From assembly GCA_947592005.1 (NCBI GenBank), contig CANQDJ010000011.1, positions 1-34,462 on the forward strand: a stretch of DNA of 34,462 nucleotides. The letters run 5' to 3'. Below are positions 25,385-34,385 of this stretch, in pieces; the stretch's first letter is position 1; every line of letters begins with the position of its first letter. The position numbers and the translations under genes were made by a program. The notes under the pieces are model-generated. The model saw only the letters and a list, made by a program, of their open reading frames with translations, was not told where the DNA came from and did no database searches. The DNA is from an uncultured Anaeroplasma sp. (lineage in GTDB: Bacteria > Bacillota_I > Bacilli_A > Acholeplasmatales > Anaeroplasmataceae).

Positions 25385-26929
25385 TTAAAACATCGGTGCC
25401 AACAAATTCAATATAAACGCCAAAAGTTTCTGATACCAAGGTCGATGACTCCATTTCTCGAAATCAATTTCTTCCGATTGATGAATGGCATTTTCAAAAT
25501 CTTCCTTCATAGATTGAATTTGATCACTATGTAGAATCAACGCTCCACATTCATAATGTAAAAACAAACTCCGATAATCCATATTAATCGTTCCTATAAA
25601 CGCATATTCTTCATCTATAATTATATTTTTAGCATGATTAAACCCAGGAGTAAACTCATAAATTTTTCCACCCGCTTTTAATATCTCCCGATAATTTGCC
25701 CTGCCCATATAAAACACAGAACGCTTATCCGGTATCTTCGGCATCAATATCTTCACATCTACTCCGCTTTTCGCCTTTAACGCAATGATTTGTATCATTG
25801 CATCATCGATAACAAAATACGGAGTGGAAATATAAATCGATCTCTTCGCCTGTGAAAGCAATCCTTGAAATAAATCGTATGCCGGATTATCAATATTCGA
25901 AGGCCCATCGCCAAATGCCATAACGTATCCGTTTTTCTCAAAATGAAATTCCGGTAATTTCTCAACCGCAATCTTTTCTTTTGTCGAAACATACCACATT
26001 TCGGCAAACATAATTAAGAAAGTAGAAACGACTTCCCCTTCGTATTTCGCACAATTATCTCTCCAATACCCAAATCTTACTTTTTGATGAATATATTCGT
26101 CTGCCAAATTATCGCCTCCACAATATGCGATAATTCCGTCGATAATTAAAATTTTTCTATGATCTCTATAATTTACCAAAAAATTTAAATTCAATCCCAA
26201 TGGTTGATAATTATTGATTTTACAATTGGGAATCCGTGAAATTCGTTTTAATAATTTTCTAGTCATTACCCCTTTACTTCCAATATCATCGTAAAGAATC
26301 TTAATTTCAATTCCTTCTTTTCCTTTGGCTTCCAAAATCGGAAATAATTTATCCATTAAATATCCTTTGGCAATGATAAAAAACTCTATATAAATATATT
26401 TTTCCGCCTTCTCCAATTCATGCAAAACATCTTCAAACTTCAATTCACAATCCTTAAAAAAAGTATATTTCACATTGGAATATACCGGAGCCAAAGTAGA
26501 ATGTTGTACAATCTTAACCAAATTCGCTCCCGAAGGGTCTTCTTCTTGAAGACGGGCTAAATCGTCATTTATCTTGTATTGACCAATCGCTTCGTTTATC
26601 TTTCTTTTCTTTCTTTTAGAAAGTCTTCTTGAAGACCCATTTAACGTATATAACGCACAAAACGGCAATGGAAAAATCAAAATCAAAATAGACCAAGTCA
26701 ATTTATAATGAACCGAAATCGGTTTATGTAAAATATAAAGAACATAACAAAACCCAATTCCCAAAGTAATAAAATAAATCCAACGAAATTTGGAAATTGC
26801 GGTAAAATTAATCGAAATATCGAATACCAAAAATAAGGCAAATAATTGAATGATAAAAAAGATAAGAGAAAACAAAAATAAAATAATCTTTTTCCAAATC
26901 GGAATAGACATTCGCTCATTCTGTGTCAT
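25385..26929 (-). CDS. cls: Cardiolipin synthase
   Basis: A membrane phospholipase-D-type enzyme that joins two phosphatidylglycerols into cardiolipin. The 514 residues contain two N-terminal helices (about 11-35, 42-60) and a third hydrophobic stretch, then two HKD motifs: NYRDHRKILIID (about 252) and NHAKNIIIDEEYAFIGTINM (about 429). The ATG follows AGGTGGTGAT. It is the first gene of a pair with the HD-GYP protein. Confidence 0.95.
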   Translation of the reverse strand: MTQNERMSIPIWKKIILFLFSLIFFIIQLFALFLVFDISINFTAISKFRWIYFITLGIGFCYVLYILHKPISVHYKLTWSILILIFPLPFCALYTLNGSSRRLSKRKKRKINEAIGQYKINDDLARLQEEDPSGANLVKIVQHSTLAPVYSNVKYTFFKDCELKFEDVLHELEKAEKYIYIEFFIIAKGYLMDKLFPILEAKGKEGIEIKILYDDIGSKGVMTRKLLKRISRIPNCKINNYQPLGLNLNFLVNYRDHRKILIIDGIIAYCGGDNLADEYIHQKVRFGYWRDNCAKYEGEVVSTFLIMFAEMWYVSTKEKIAVEKLPEFHFEKNGYVMAFGDGPSNIDNPAYDLFQGLLSQAKRSIYISTPYFVIDDAMIQIIALKAKSGVDVKILMPKIPDKRSVFYMGRANYREILKAGGKIYEFTPGFNHAKNIIIDEEYAFIGTINMDYRSLFLHYECGALILHSDQIQSMKEDFENAIHQSEEIDFEKWSHRPWYQKLLAFILNLLAPMF

Positions 26930-27035
26930 TAAATCACCACCTCAATTATTATATAGTATAACACAAGAATGTGTATAAATTATGTTATTTTTTATGTTAT
27001 TTTTTTAAATTTCAACAAAATATTTTAAAACGCAC
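26930..27035 (-). promoter_or_regulatory. cls upstream region with palindrome
   Basis: Contains -10-like TATACT and TATAAT boxes without a good -35. A palindrome ACACA-AGAA-TGTGT (26961-26974), extended on both sides by TATA-like bases, abuts the TATACT box. A direct repeat TATGTTATTTTTT follows (26981-27006). A regulator-dependent promoter is plausible but not shown. Confidence 0.4.
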
Positions 27036-27067
27036 AAAAAGTTCGAAAAATTTTCACTTTCCGAACT
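27036..27067 (-). terminator. opp operon terminator
   Basis: Minus strand AGTTCG/CGAACT with an extended A/T inner stem, followed by TTTTT, just after the stop at 27074. Confidence 0.75.
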
Positions 27068-27073
27068 CCTTCT

Positions 27074-27316
27074 CTAATGTAACCATAGATATAATAGAAA
27101 TCCCGCTAAGGCAAAGCCGATAAGACAAACCAACAATATCGGTAAATAGACGATCAAAGCTGCTTTAATCACTGCAAGTTTTTCTTTTTTCTCTAAAGGA
27201 ACAGAATCTTTTCCTTTCTTTTTATCATGCCATTTAAAGCCTTCTACGTCCATATTATAGATAGTATGTCCATCATCAATGTACTTCGTCTTCTTCTTTT
27301 TCTTCTTTGTTTTCAT
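27074..27316 (-). CDS. Small basic single-helix membrane protein
   Basis: An 80-residue protein: a Lys-rich N-terminus, the stretch DDGHTIYNMDVEGFKWHD (about 14-31), then one or two hydrophobic segments (about 49-79). The motif resembles DDGxTIxxMNVEG stretches that I recall from small uncharacterised Firmicutes membrane proteins, so I think it belongs to a real family. It overlaps the end of oppF by 41 bases in another frame and has only a weak GAAG ribosome binding site. Its position suggests cotranscription with the peptide importer. The function is unknown. Confidence 0.7.
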   Translation of the reverse strand: MKTKKKKKKTKYIDDGHTIYNMDVEGFKWHDKKKGKDSVPLEKKEKLAVIKAALIVYLPILLVCLIGFALAGFLLYLWLH

Positions 27317-28457
27317 TCTTCTTAAAGATATTCTTTAATTTCTCTTTCCATGTAGGCTTTTTTTGTGCCTCTGCCTCTAAACGGGCTAACTCTTCTTCTT
27401 TTTCCATTTTATCATAGTCTTCTATATGATTCATAATTTCTTCGTCATATAAATGACACGCCACAAAATGATTCGGTTCTTTTTCGATAAACTTCGGTTC
27501 TACCAATTTACAAGCCGAAATACATTTTGAACAGCGGGTATGAAACTTACACCCTTTCGGAGGATTAGCCGGAGATGGAATATCTCCTTCCAAAACAATC
27601 CGATTCTTTTTAATATCCGGATTCGGAATCGGCACTGCCGAAAACAAGGCTTCCGTATATGGGTGAAGTGGATTTTTAAAGATTTGATCGGTATCCGCCA
27701 TTTCCATCATATTTCCCAAGTACATTACGATAATGCGATCGGTAATATACTTAACAACAGACAAGTCGTGAGAGATAAATATGTAGGTTAAACCTAAATC
27801 AACTTGAAGTTGTTTCAGCAAATTAATGATCTGTGCTTGAATGGAAACGTCCAACGCACTTACCGGCTCATCACAAACAACCAATCTGGGATTTACAGCA
27901 AGTGCTCTGGCAATACAAATTCTTTGTCGTTGTCCTCCGGAAAATTCATGAGGATACCGATCATAATATTGTGGTTGTAAACCACATTTCTCCATAATAG
28001 AATGAACATGATTCTTAATCTCACCTTTTGGTACAATGCGGTGTACCTTTACGGCTTCTTCGATTATAGCACCAACCGTCATTCTAGGTGGAAGACTGGA
28101 ATAAGGGTCTTGGAAAATCAACTGCATATCCGTCCTCAAAGCACGCATTTGCTTTTTCGAATAATTCGTAATCTCTTTTCCGTCAAAAAATACTTGACCA
28201 TCGGTAATATCATACAATTTTAATATCGTTCGTCCAAGCGTGGTTTTTCCACAACCGGATTCTCCTACCACACCGATGGTTTTTCCTTTTTCAATTCCAA
28301 AAGTTATATCATCTACGGCTCTTAAATAAGCCCGTGGTTTCCCAAATATATTCGTATTTAGAGGGAAATATTTTTTTAAATGCCGAACCTCCAATAAATA
28401 ACGGGGATCCGCACTGTCATTTGGATTTTCTTCTTTGGTTAAATCCAACTGTTCCAT
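27276..28457 (-). CDS. oppF: Oligopeptide ABC transporter ATPase OppF
   Basis: A 393-residue ATPase of the peptide importer. Walker A GESGCGKTTLGRT (about 64), signature FSGGQRQRICIARAL, Walker B VVCDEPVSALDVS, and the C-terminal oligopeptide HPY region with a cysteine cluster (GCKFHTRCSKCISACK). A Lys/Glu-rich tail of about 50 residues extends beyond the usual end. The ATG overlaps the oppD stop (TAATG). Confidence 0.94.
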   Translation of the reverse strand: MEQLDLTKEENPNDSADPRYLLEVRHLKKYFPLNTNIFGKPRAYLRAVDDITFGIEKGKTIGVVGESGCGKTTLGRTILKLYDITDGQVFFDGKEITNYSKKQMRALRTDMQLIFQDPYSSLPPRMTVGAIIEEAVKVHRIVPKGEIKNHVHSIMEKCGLQPQYYDRYPHEFSGGQRQRICIARALAVNPRLVVCDEPVSALDVSIQAQIINLLKQLQVDLGLTYIFISHDLSVVKYITDRIIVMYLGNMMEMADTDQIFKNPLHPYTEALFSAVPIPNPDIKKNRIVLEGDIPSPANPPKGCKFHTRCSKCISACKLVEPKFIEKEPNHFVACHLYDEEIMNHIEDYDKMEKEEELARLEAEAQKKPTWKEKLKNIFKKNENKEEKEEDEVH

Positions 28458-29623
28458 TATTCTCCCTCCTTTTCGTCATAAAGATAACAAGAAACGAAAT
28501 GGGTATCCGATACTTGAACTTCTTTCGGATATTCTCCATTGCATTTATTTATACAACGAGAACATCTATCTTTAAAGAAACAAGTATTCGGCATATTGAT
28601 TGGATTCGGTACCTGTCCCGGAATAGAATACAATGGTTCTTTGGTATCCGTATTGATTAAAGGCTTACTCTTTTGAAGCCCAATCGTATATGGGTGAAGC
28701 GGATTATGGAATATTTCTCTTACCGTTCCTTTTTCAATTACCCTCCCGGCATACATAACAACAACTTCATCTGCCGTTTCAGCAATAACACCCAAATCAT
28801 GCGTAATCAACATAATCGCACAGCCCGTCTTTTTCTGAATGGATTTCAACAATTCCAAAATCTGAGCCTGAATCGTTACGTCCAAAGCCGTTGTCGGCTC
28901 ATCGGCTATAATCAATTTCGGATTACCGGCAAGTGCCATCGCAATCATAACTCTTTGACGCATACCACCGGACAATTCATGCGGATAAGAAGAATATACC
29001 CGCTCCGGCATAGAAATACCAACCTGATTCAACATTTCCAAACTATGTTTTTTTGCTTCTTCTTTTGTCGTTTGAGGATAATGAATAAACATTACCTCAT
29101 CTAATTGATACCCAATCGTAAAAACCGGATTCAAAGAGGTCATCGGTTCTTGGAAAATCATAGTAATATCCTTTCCCCGAACGTTATACATATCCTTCAT
29201 CGGCATTTTCGCAATATCATACGCCAACTTCTCCCCATTTTCATTCATTCCCAAATCATCGGTATTAAAGCGGATTGTCCCTCCGACAATCTGTCCTTGT
29301 GGGGCTTGAACCAACTGCATAATCGATAAAGAAGTTACACTCTTTCCGCAACCGGATTCTCCTACCACACCGACAACCTTTCCCTTAGGAATGGAAAAAG
29401 AAACACCATTTACTGATTTTACTGTTCCATTATCTGTAAAGAAATTGGTATCTAAATTTTCTATTTCCAAAATATTATTCGGATCTTTCATAACAGTCGT
29501 ATAAAAGGAAGGATTCACCTTTCTTTTCTTTAACCGTTCATAATACTTCATTTGTTTTATATTATAATGAATGATTTTTCGGCTTTCTCTCAAAGATAGG
29601 TAATTCTGTTTTTTCTTTTCCAT
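28457..29623 (-). CDS. oppD: Oligopeptide ABC transporter ATPase OppD
   Basis: A 388-residue ATPase partner of OppF. Walker A GESGCGKSVTSLS (about 90), signature LSGGMRQRVMIAMAL, Walker B IIADEPTTALDVT, H-loop ITHD, and C-terminal Cys cluster FFKDRCSRCINKC. A basic N-terminal extension of about 50 residues precedes the ATPase core. AGGTGA lies before the ATG and overlaps the oppC stop. Confidence 0.94.
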   Translation of the reverse strand: MEKKKQNYLSLRESRKIIHYNIKQMKYYERLKKRKVNPSFYTTVMKDPNNILEIENLDTNFFTDNGTVKSVNGVSFSIPKGKVVGVVGESGCGKSVTSLSIMQLVQAPQGQIVGGTIRFNTDDLGMNENGEKLAYDIAKMPMKDMYNVRGKDITMIFQEPMTSLNPVFTIGYQLDEVMFIHYPQTTKEEAKKHSLEMLNQVGISMPERVYSSYPHELSGGMRQRVMIAMALAGNPKLIIADEPTTALDVTIQAQILELLKSIQKKTGCAIMLITHDLGVIAETADEVVVMYAGRVIEKGTVREIFHNPLHPYTIGLQKSKPLINTDTKEPLYSIPGQVPNPINMPNTCFFKDRCSRCINKCNGEYPKEVQVSDTHFVSCYLYDEKEGE

Positions 29624-29631
29624 ACTTTCAC

Positions 29632-30705
29632 CTACTTCTTCGCCTTAGGATCCATGGCATCTCGTAAGCCATCACCCACAAAATTAAATCCCAATACCGC
29701 TAAGACGATTAAGAATCCTGCCGGCAACCACATATTCATATAATAACTTAATATTACAGGGTCATTCGATGCCGCAATCATCGTTCCCCATGCGGCATAA
29801 GGAATTTGAACACCCAACCCCAAATAACTCAATGTAGATTCATATAAGATAACACTACCTAATCCCAACGTCATAGAAACAATCAACTGTGGCATAACGT
29901 TCGGAATCAAATGCTTAAATATTTTTCGCCATGTCGGAAGCCCCATTACTTCGGTTGCCGTAATATATTCCTGTTCCCGAAGACTTAAAATCTGACCTCT
30001 TACCATTCTTGCACAACCGCTCCAGCCGAATACCGTTATAATAACCATCAAATAGTAAATACGGGCACTAGCGGGAATTCCCTTAATAGAATCCAAAACC
30101 GCAGAGGCAATCAATAAAATAGGAAGTGTCGGAATACAGTTAAAAATATCGACAATACGCATAATAACATTATCTACCCAACCACCGAAATATCCGGAAA
30201 TACCTCCTAAAATAATACCAATCACCGTTTCCAAAATAACGACGATAAATCCGATAATCAAAGAGATTCTCCCACCATACATCAATCGAGCAAAAACGTC
30301 CATTCCTCTTGTATCCGTTCCTAAAAGATGATCTTTACTCGGAGCGGCTTTGGAATTGATCGTCCTTGTTACTTCGACTTGTTGAAGAATTCGAATTTCC
30401 TCCCCGTCCGGATCAGTAAACGTATAATGAGATTCCACAATTTCCGTTACCTCACTACGATCTACTTCCACTTCTCCCCATTTTTGATAAATCAATGGTC
30501 CGATAAAGGAAAACAAAAACAACAAAACAATTAATACAAGTCCGACAATAGAAAGTTTGGATCGAAAAAATCTTCTCAAAATCAATCGAAGCGGACTCAT
30601 TTCTTTATATGTTTCCTCTTCTTCGGTAGATTCTTCATTTAATACTTCTTTTTCTTCTGTATTTTCTTGTGTAGGTTCTTCTTTTAATACTTCTTTTTCT
30701 TCCAT
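29632..30705 (-). CDS. oppC: Oligopeptide ABC transporter permease OppC
   Basis: A 357-residue inner permease with six predicted helices and the coupling EAA-like loop REQEYITATEVMGLPTWRKI. The cytosolic N-terminus is unusual: an acidic extension of about 35 residues with a repeated EEKEVL(K/N)EE unit before the usual RFFRSKLSIVG start. A periplasm-side insertion with a TVTD-like segment follows the first helix. ATG 30705 has AGGTGA upstream and is preferred over GTG 30714. Confidence 0.93.
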   Translation of the reverse strand: MEEKEVLKEEPTQENTEEKEVLNEESTEEEETYKEMSPLRLILRRFFRSKLSIVGLVLIVLLFLFSFIGPLIYQKWGEVEVDRSEVTEIVESHYTFTDPDGEEIRILQQVEVTRTINSKAAPSKDHLLGTDTRGMDVFARLMYGGRISLIIGFIVVILETVIGIILGGISGYFGGWVDNVIMRIVDIFNCIPTLPILLIASAVLDSIKGIPASARIYYLMVIITVFGWSGCARMVRGQILSLREQEYITATEVMGLPTWRKIFKHLIPNVMPQLIVSMTLGLGSVILYESTLSYLGLGVQIPYAAWGTMIAASNDPVILSYYMNMWLPAGFLIVLAVLGFNFVGDGLRDAMDPKAKK

Positions 30706-30714
30706 AGATTTCAC

Positions 30715-31722
30715 CTACTTTCCAAGTTTAACTCTCGGGTCGACAACCGAATACATAATATCCGAAAATAACGTACCTATAACCGTTAAAATCGCCAAAA
30801 ACATATTATATCCCATAACAAACGGAACATCGCCGTCCCTTAAAGCATTATACGCCAATCGACCAATTCCGTCAATACCGAACACTTGTTCGGTAATCAT
30901 CATACCACCGAACAAAGACGGTAAAATACCGGCAAGAAGCGTTACAAGCGGAATCATTGTATTTCGAAACGCATGAACATAAATAACCTTTCGTTCAGAC
31001 AATCCTTTCGCTCTAGCAGTACGAATATAATCCGCATTCAAAACCTCTAGCGTATTGGTTCTGGTATATCTCATTAAACCACCAATAGACAATAATACAG
31101 AAACACCGATAGGTAATATCAAATGATGTCCCATATCTATCATCTTTTTCCACCAACCCGCAAATGTTTCGGGATAGGTTGCGGAAGCATCAACTAATCC
31201 ATTAGAAGGGAACCAACCTAAATCAACAGAAAAGATTTTGATGACGATTGCCGCAAAGAAATATGTCGGCAAAGAAATACCAATCATCGTCAAAACGGTA
31301 ACCGTATAATCTCGTATAGAATATTGATGTGTCGCACTGGAAATACCCAAAGGAATAGCGATAAGGAATTGTAAAATGGTTGCGATAAAAGCAATAGCAA
31401 ACGATACACCCATATTCTCGGTAATAACTTGGGCAACCGGTTTTTCATACTTAAATGAATTTCCCAATTCCCCTCTACATAAATTACCCAACCATTTAAA
31501 ATATCCTTGAATAATTCCGACAAACGTCTTATCTCCAATACCATACAAATCCTTAAATCTTTGAATATCTTCCAAATGAATCGCTCCGGATTGTAACTGA
31601 CTGGAGAATTTGGTATCTACATAATCATTCGGCATCATTCTAACTAACGTATAAATAATGATGGATACACCAAATAACACCAACAAAGAGATTAAAATTC
31701 TTTTAATAATATACTTCAACAT
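30715..31722 (-). CDS. oppB: Oligopeptide ABC transporter permease OppB
   Basis: A 335-residue permease: typical start LKYIIKRILISLLVLFGVSI, six helices and the coupling loop NADYIRTARAKGLSERKVIY. The ribosome binding site (GGGTG) is weak and lies just after a hairpin that separates it from oppA. Confidence 0.94.
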   Translation of the reverse strand: MLKYIIKRILISLLVLFGVSIIIYTLVRMMPNDYVDTKFSSQLQSGAIHLEDIQRFKDLYGIGDKTFVGIIQGYFKWLGNLCRGELGNSFKYEKPVAQVITENMGVSFAIAFIATILQFLIAIPLGISSATHQYSIRDYTVTVLTMIGISLPTYFFAAIVIKIFSVDLGWFPSNGLVDASATYPETFAGWWKKMIDMGHHLILPIGVSVLLSIGGLMRYTRTNTLEVLNADYIRTARAKGLSERKVIYVHAFRNTMIPLVTLLAGILPSLFGGMMITEQVFGIDGIGRLAYNALRDGDVPFVMGYNMFLAILTVIGTLFSDIMYSVVDPRVKLGK

Positions 31723-31734
31723 CGTAAAACACCC

Positions 31735-31760
31735 AAGAAGGCTATCAAAATAGCCTTCTT
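31735..31760 (-). terminator. oppA-oppB intercistronic hairpin
   Basis: Perfect 11-base stem AAGAAGGCTAT/ATAGCCTTCTT with a four-base loop. In the operon direction it is not followed by a clear T-run, so partial termination or protection of oppA mRNA from decay is more likely than full termination. Confidence 0.6.
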
Positions 31761-31771
31761 CTTTTCCCTTT

Positions 31772-34378
31772 CTAACTTACTTTTAAAGTAACTTTATGAA
31801 TATCAGACATTAATCCTTTATATGGTGAAAGATCACTATCCGGTGTTAAACTTGTTTCATCAATCTTATTCGCATTATAGGCAAACAAATCATTTCTTTG
31901 ATAAGTAGGTAATTCGACTGCCATTTGCATAACTATATCTAAAGCCTGACTATAAATTGCCGCACGTTCAGTTTGATCCAACGTACTACGTCCCAAATCG
32001 ATCAATTCGGATAAATCTCCCAAAAGCCTCAATTCCGTATCATACTTACCGCTTGTATTCTTTTTAATCTGTGGATATCCCCAGTTATTAACGGAAGTAG
32101 CATTAGAATCGATATGGTATACTTGATACATATCCGGATCGATTGTAGAACCCCATGCGGCAGCCCAAACCGTCAAATCTCCCGTCGTTAACTTCGTCAA
32201 CGCATTTCTATCGGTTGTTACATTGATGCTGAATCCGGCACTATTTAAGATTTCACTTGCGTGATACATAGCGTCCCATGCAGGGTGATCTTGATCTTCA
32301 CCCGCAATAGTAAAGGTATATTTCAACGTAGATGATCCCTTTGCATAAATACCATTTCCATTCTTCTTATACAAGCCGACATCTTCGATTTCTTCCTTAA
32401 TAAACTCCATTTGTTCGGATTCCGTCAAAGAATCACCGGCATGTTTACCCAAACCATTTACATAATTCTTATAGTCCGGATTAACAACACTTAAATCCTC
32501 AGGAATCTTTCCGCCAATATATGGATAATAAGCCGTAGCCCCTTCCGGATATGCCCAACTTGCCAAAGACATAGAACGATAAATCGCCTTCGCATCGCCA
32601 CCATAATAGCCTACGATTTCATTGACATCAATACAATGCATAATCACTTGACGAACGACTAAATCAGGAACTTTACCAGCATTAATACCGATATATCCGT
32701 AACCAGAAGTCGTTATACTCTTATTTCGAATACCTTCATCATGCTTACCTTCTAATTCCGCAATCGTTTCTGGTTTCGCATTCGGTTCGATAAAATCAAT
32801 TTCCTTATTATATAACGCATCTAACATTCTGTTTTGGGCAACAACTTGATACCGAAGTTTCTTAACTTTCGGTTCACCCAATAAATAATTTGGATTACTT
32901 TCAAAATAAATAACTCCCTTATCATAGAAATCACCACCACCGACATTATCCGTTCCTCCGGCAGCCTTACTTGCTTGATAAGCCCCCGCTCCAACCGGAA
33001 CACCGATCTTGCTTGGATTTTTTACAACATTATTCATGAAAGTTTCAGAAGAATATTCTACACCGAAATTACTTACATAATCAAATTTATCAATATATTC
33101 TTGACTAGAATAATAATACATCGGAGCAACCGTAAAGGCAAAGTTCCAAATTGCCTTCGGATCGACATCATTGATAACAATCTTTAAAACTTCATTTGAA
33201 CCATTAGCGACAGCCCCATTTTCATCATACGTCGGAGCAGGATATGTTTTCCCATTTACCGTTATCGGTGCCGTTCTATTCGCAAAAGTGATTCCAGAAA
33301 TATTCGGGAATTCTCTTGTCGCTCCCGCAAAATGTTCTTCCATCGCTTTATTAATCAAATATTCATTCAATGCCGAAGCCGCATTATAATACGTTAAAAT
33401 TTCTTCAATACCATTCGGAATCTTATCTTGAAAAACCGTTTGAATCGCTTGTTCTTTTGTCCAAGTCTTTAACTGCGTATAATCATTGGTTAAGGCAGAT
33501 TCTATTCTATCGTCATTTCGATTATATGTAATATATCCTTCATTATATAAGAAGGCTTCTACATCTGTCGTAAATGGCTTTCTCGTAAGTTTATCTTTAT
33601 TTGTTATAACAATACTATCGGCAGAATCAATAGAATTCGTAAAATCCGTATTCAATTCTTCTTCAAATAATTCCAACAACTTATCATAATCTGTAACAAG
33701 GTTTTCATCACCGAATTCCGCTAATTTCTCACGAAATTCTTCAGAAGATAATGTAGGCCCATTCTTATTTTCCTCGAAAATATCATTAGAACTTTCCATC
33801 AAATTGGTAATTCTAGTAGACGCTGCTGTTTCGAATTGTTCTTTAAATCTCTTTTGTTCTTCTTCATTCGCTTCTTGGGTTCTATATTCTTGTAATCCTA
33901 CAATATCTGTTGAATAAATTGTGGAAGAACCAGAATAAACCGGATCCAAATAAACATAAAGATTAAACAAAACATCTTTCATTGTAAGTGGAGAACCATT
34001 AGAAAACTTAATATTATTCTTTAAAACAAAATAATACTCTGTCGTTTGATCCACATCTTTTATTCCTTTGGTTTCTGTTTCATAATCCAACACAACCGTC
34101 GCTTCATTTTCTCCGTATGTCGGATTCCCTTCTTTATCATTTCCCAACATACCTATCTGTGTCATACCTACGACGCTGCTATCCGCACCGGTAGTGGAAA
34201 AGAATGGATTGAATACCTTATCCACTTCTTGAGAAGAAAGAATCAAAGGTGTATCCGTATTTGGTCCACTTGGATTATTCGGATTGTTCGGATCCGTCTT
34301 CTCTTTGTCCTTTTTACAACTTGTTACGCCTAAAATCAATAGCATAAGTAAGCCTAATAAAGAAAATTTCTTTTTCAT
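31772..34378 (-). CDS. oppA: Oligopeptide-binding lipoprotein OppA, enlarged
   Basis: The 868-residue extracytoplasmic binding protein (SBP_bac_5 family) of the importer. Lipoprotein signal with lipobox GVTSC (Cys about 21), then a Pro/Asn linker. Family features include IKFSNGSPLTMKDVLFNLYV (about 115-135), GAYQASKAAGG and FIEPNAKPETIAEL. It is about 300 residues longer than a usual OppA; much of the excess is a charged, helix-rich insertion at about 155-345. The insertion's role is unknown. It is first in the operon, after the repeated promoter/leader. Confidence 0.92.
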   Translation of the reverse strand: MKKKFSLLGLLMLLILGVTSCKKDKEKTDPNNPNNPSGPNTDTPLILSSQEVDKVFNPFFSTTGADSSVVGMTQIGMLGNDKEGNPTYGENEATVVLDYETETKGIKDVDQTTEYYFVLKNNIKFSNGSPLTMKDVLFNLYVYLDPVYSGSSTIYSTDIVGLQEYRTQEANEEEQKRFKEQFETAASTRITNLMESSNDIFEENKNGPTLSSEEFREKLAEFGDENLVTDYDKLLELFEEELNTDFTNSIDSADSIVITNKDKLTRKPFTTDVEAFLYNEGYITYNRNDDRIESALTNDYTQLKTWTKEQAIQTVFQDKIPNGIEEILTYYNAASALNEYLINKAMEEHFAGATREFPNISGITFANRTAPITVNGKTYPAPTYDENGAVANGSNEVLKIVINDVDPKAIWNFAFTVAPMYYYSSQEYIDKFDYVSNFGVEYSSETFMNNVVKNPSKIGVPVGAGAYQASKAAGGTDNVGGGDFYDKGVIYFESNPNYLLGEPKVKKLRYQVVAQNRMLDALYNKEIDFIEPNAKPETIAELEGKHDEGIRNKSITTSGYGYIGINAGKVPDLVVRQVIMHCIDVNEIVGYYGGDAKAIYRSMSLASWAYPEGATAYYPYIGGKIPEDLSVVNPDYKNYVNGLGKHAGDSLTESEQMEFIKEEIEDVGLYKKNGNGIYAKGSSTLKYTFTIAGEDQDHPAWDAMYHASEILNSAGFSINVTTDRNALTKLTTGDLTVWAAAWGSTIDPDMYQVYHIDSNATSVNNWGYPQIKKNTSGKYDTELRLLGDLSELIDLGRSTLDQTERAAIYSQALDIVMQMAVELPTYQRNDLFAYNANKIDETSLTPDSDLSPYKGLMSDIHKVTLKVS

Positions 34379-34385
34379 TTTTATT

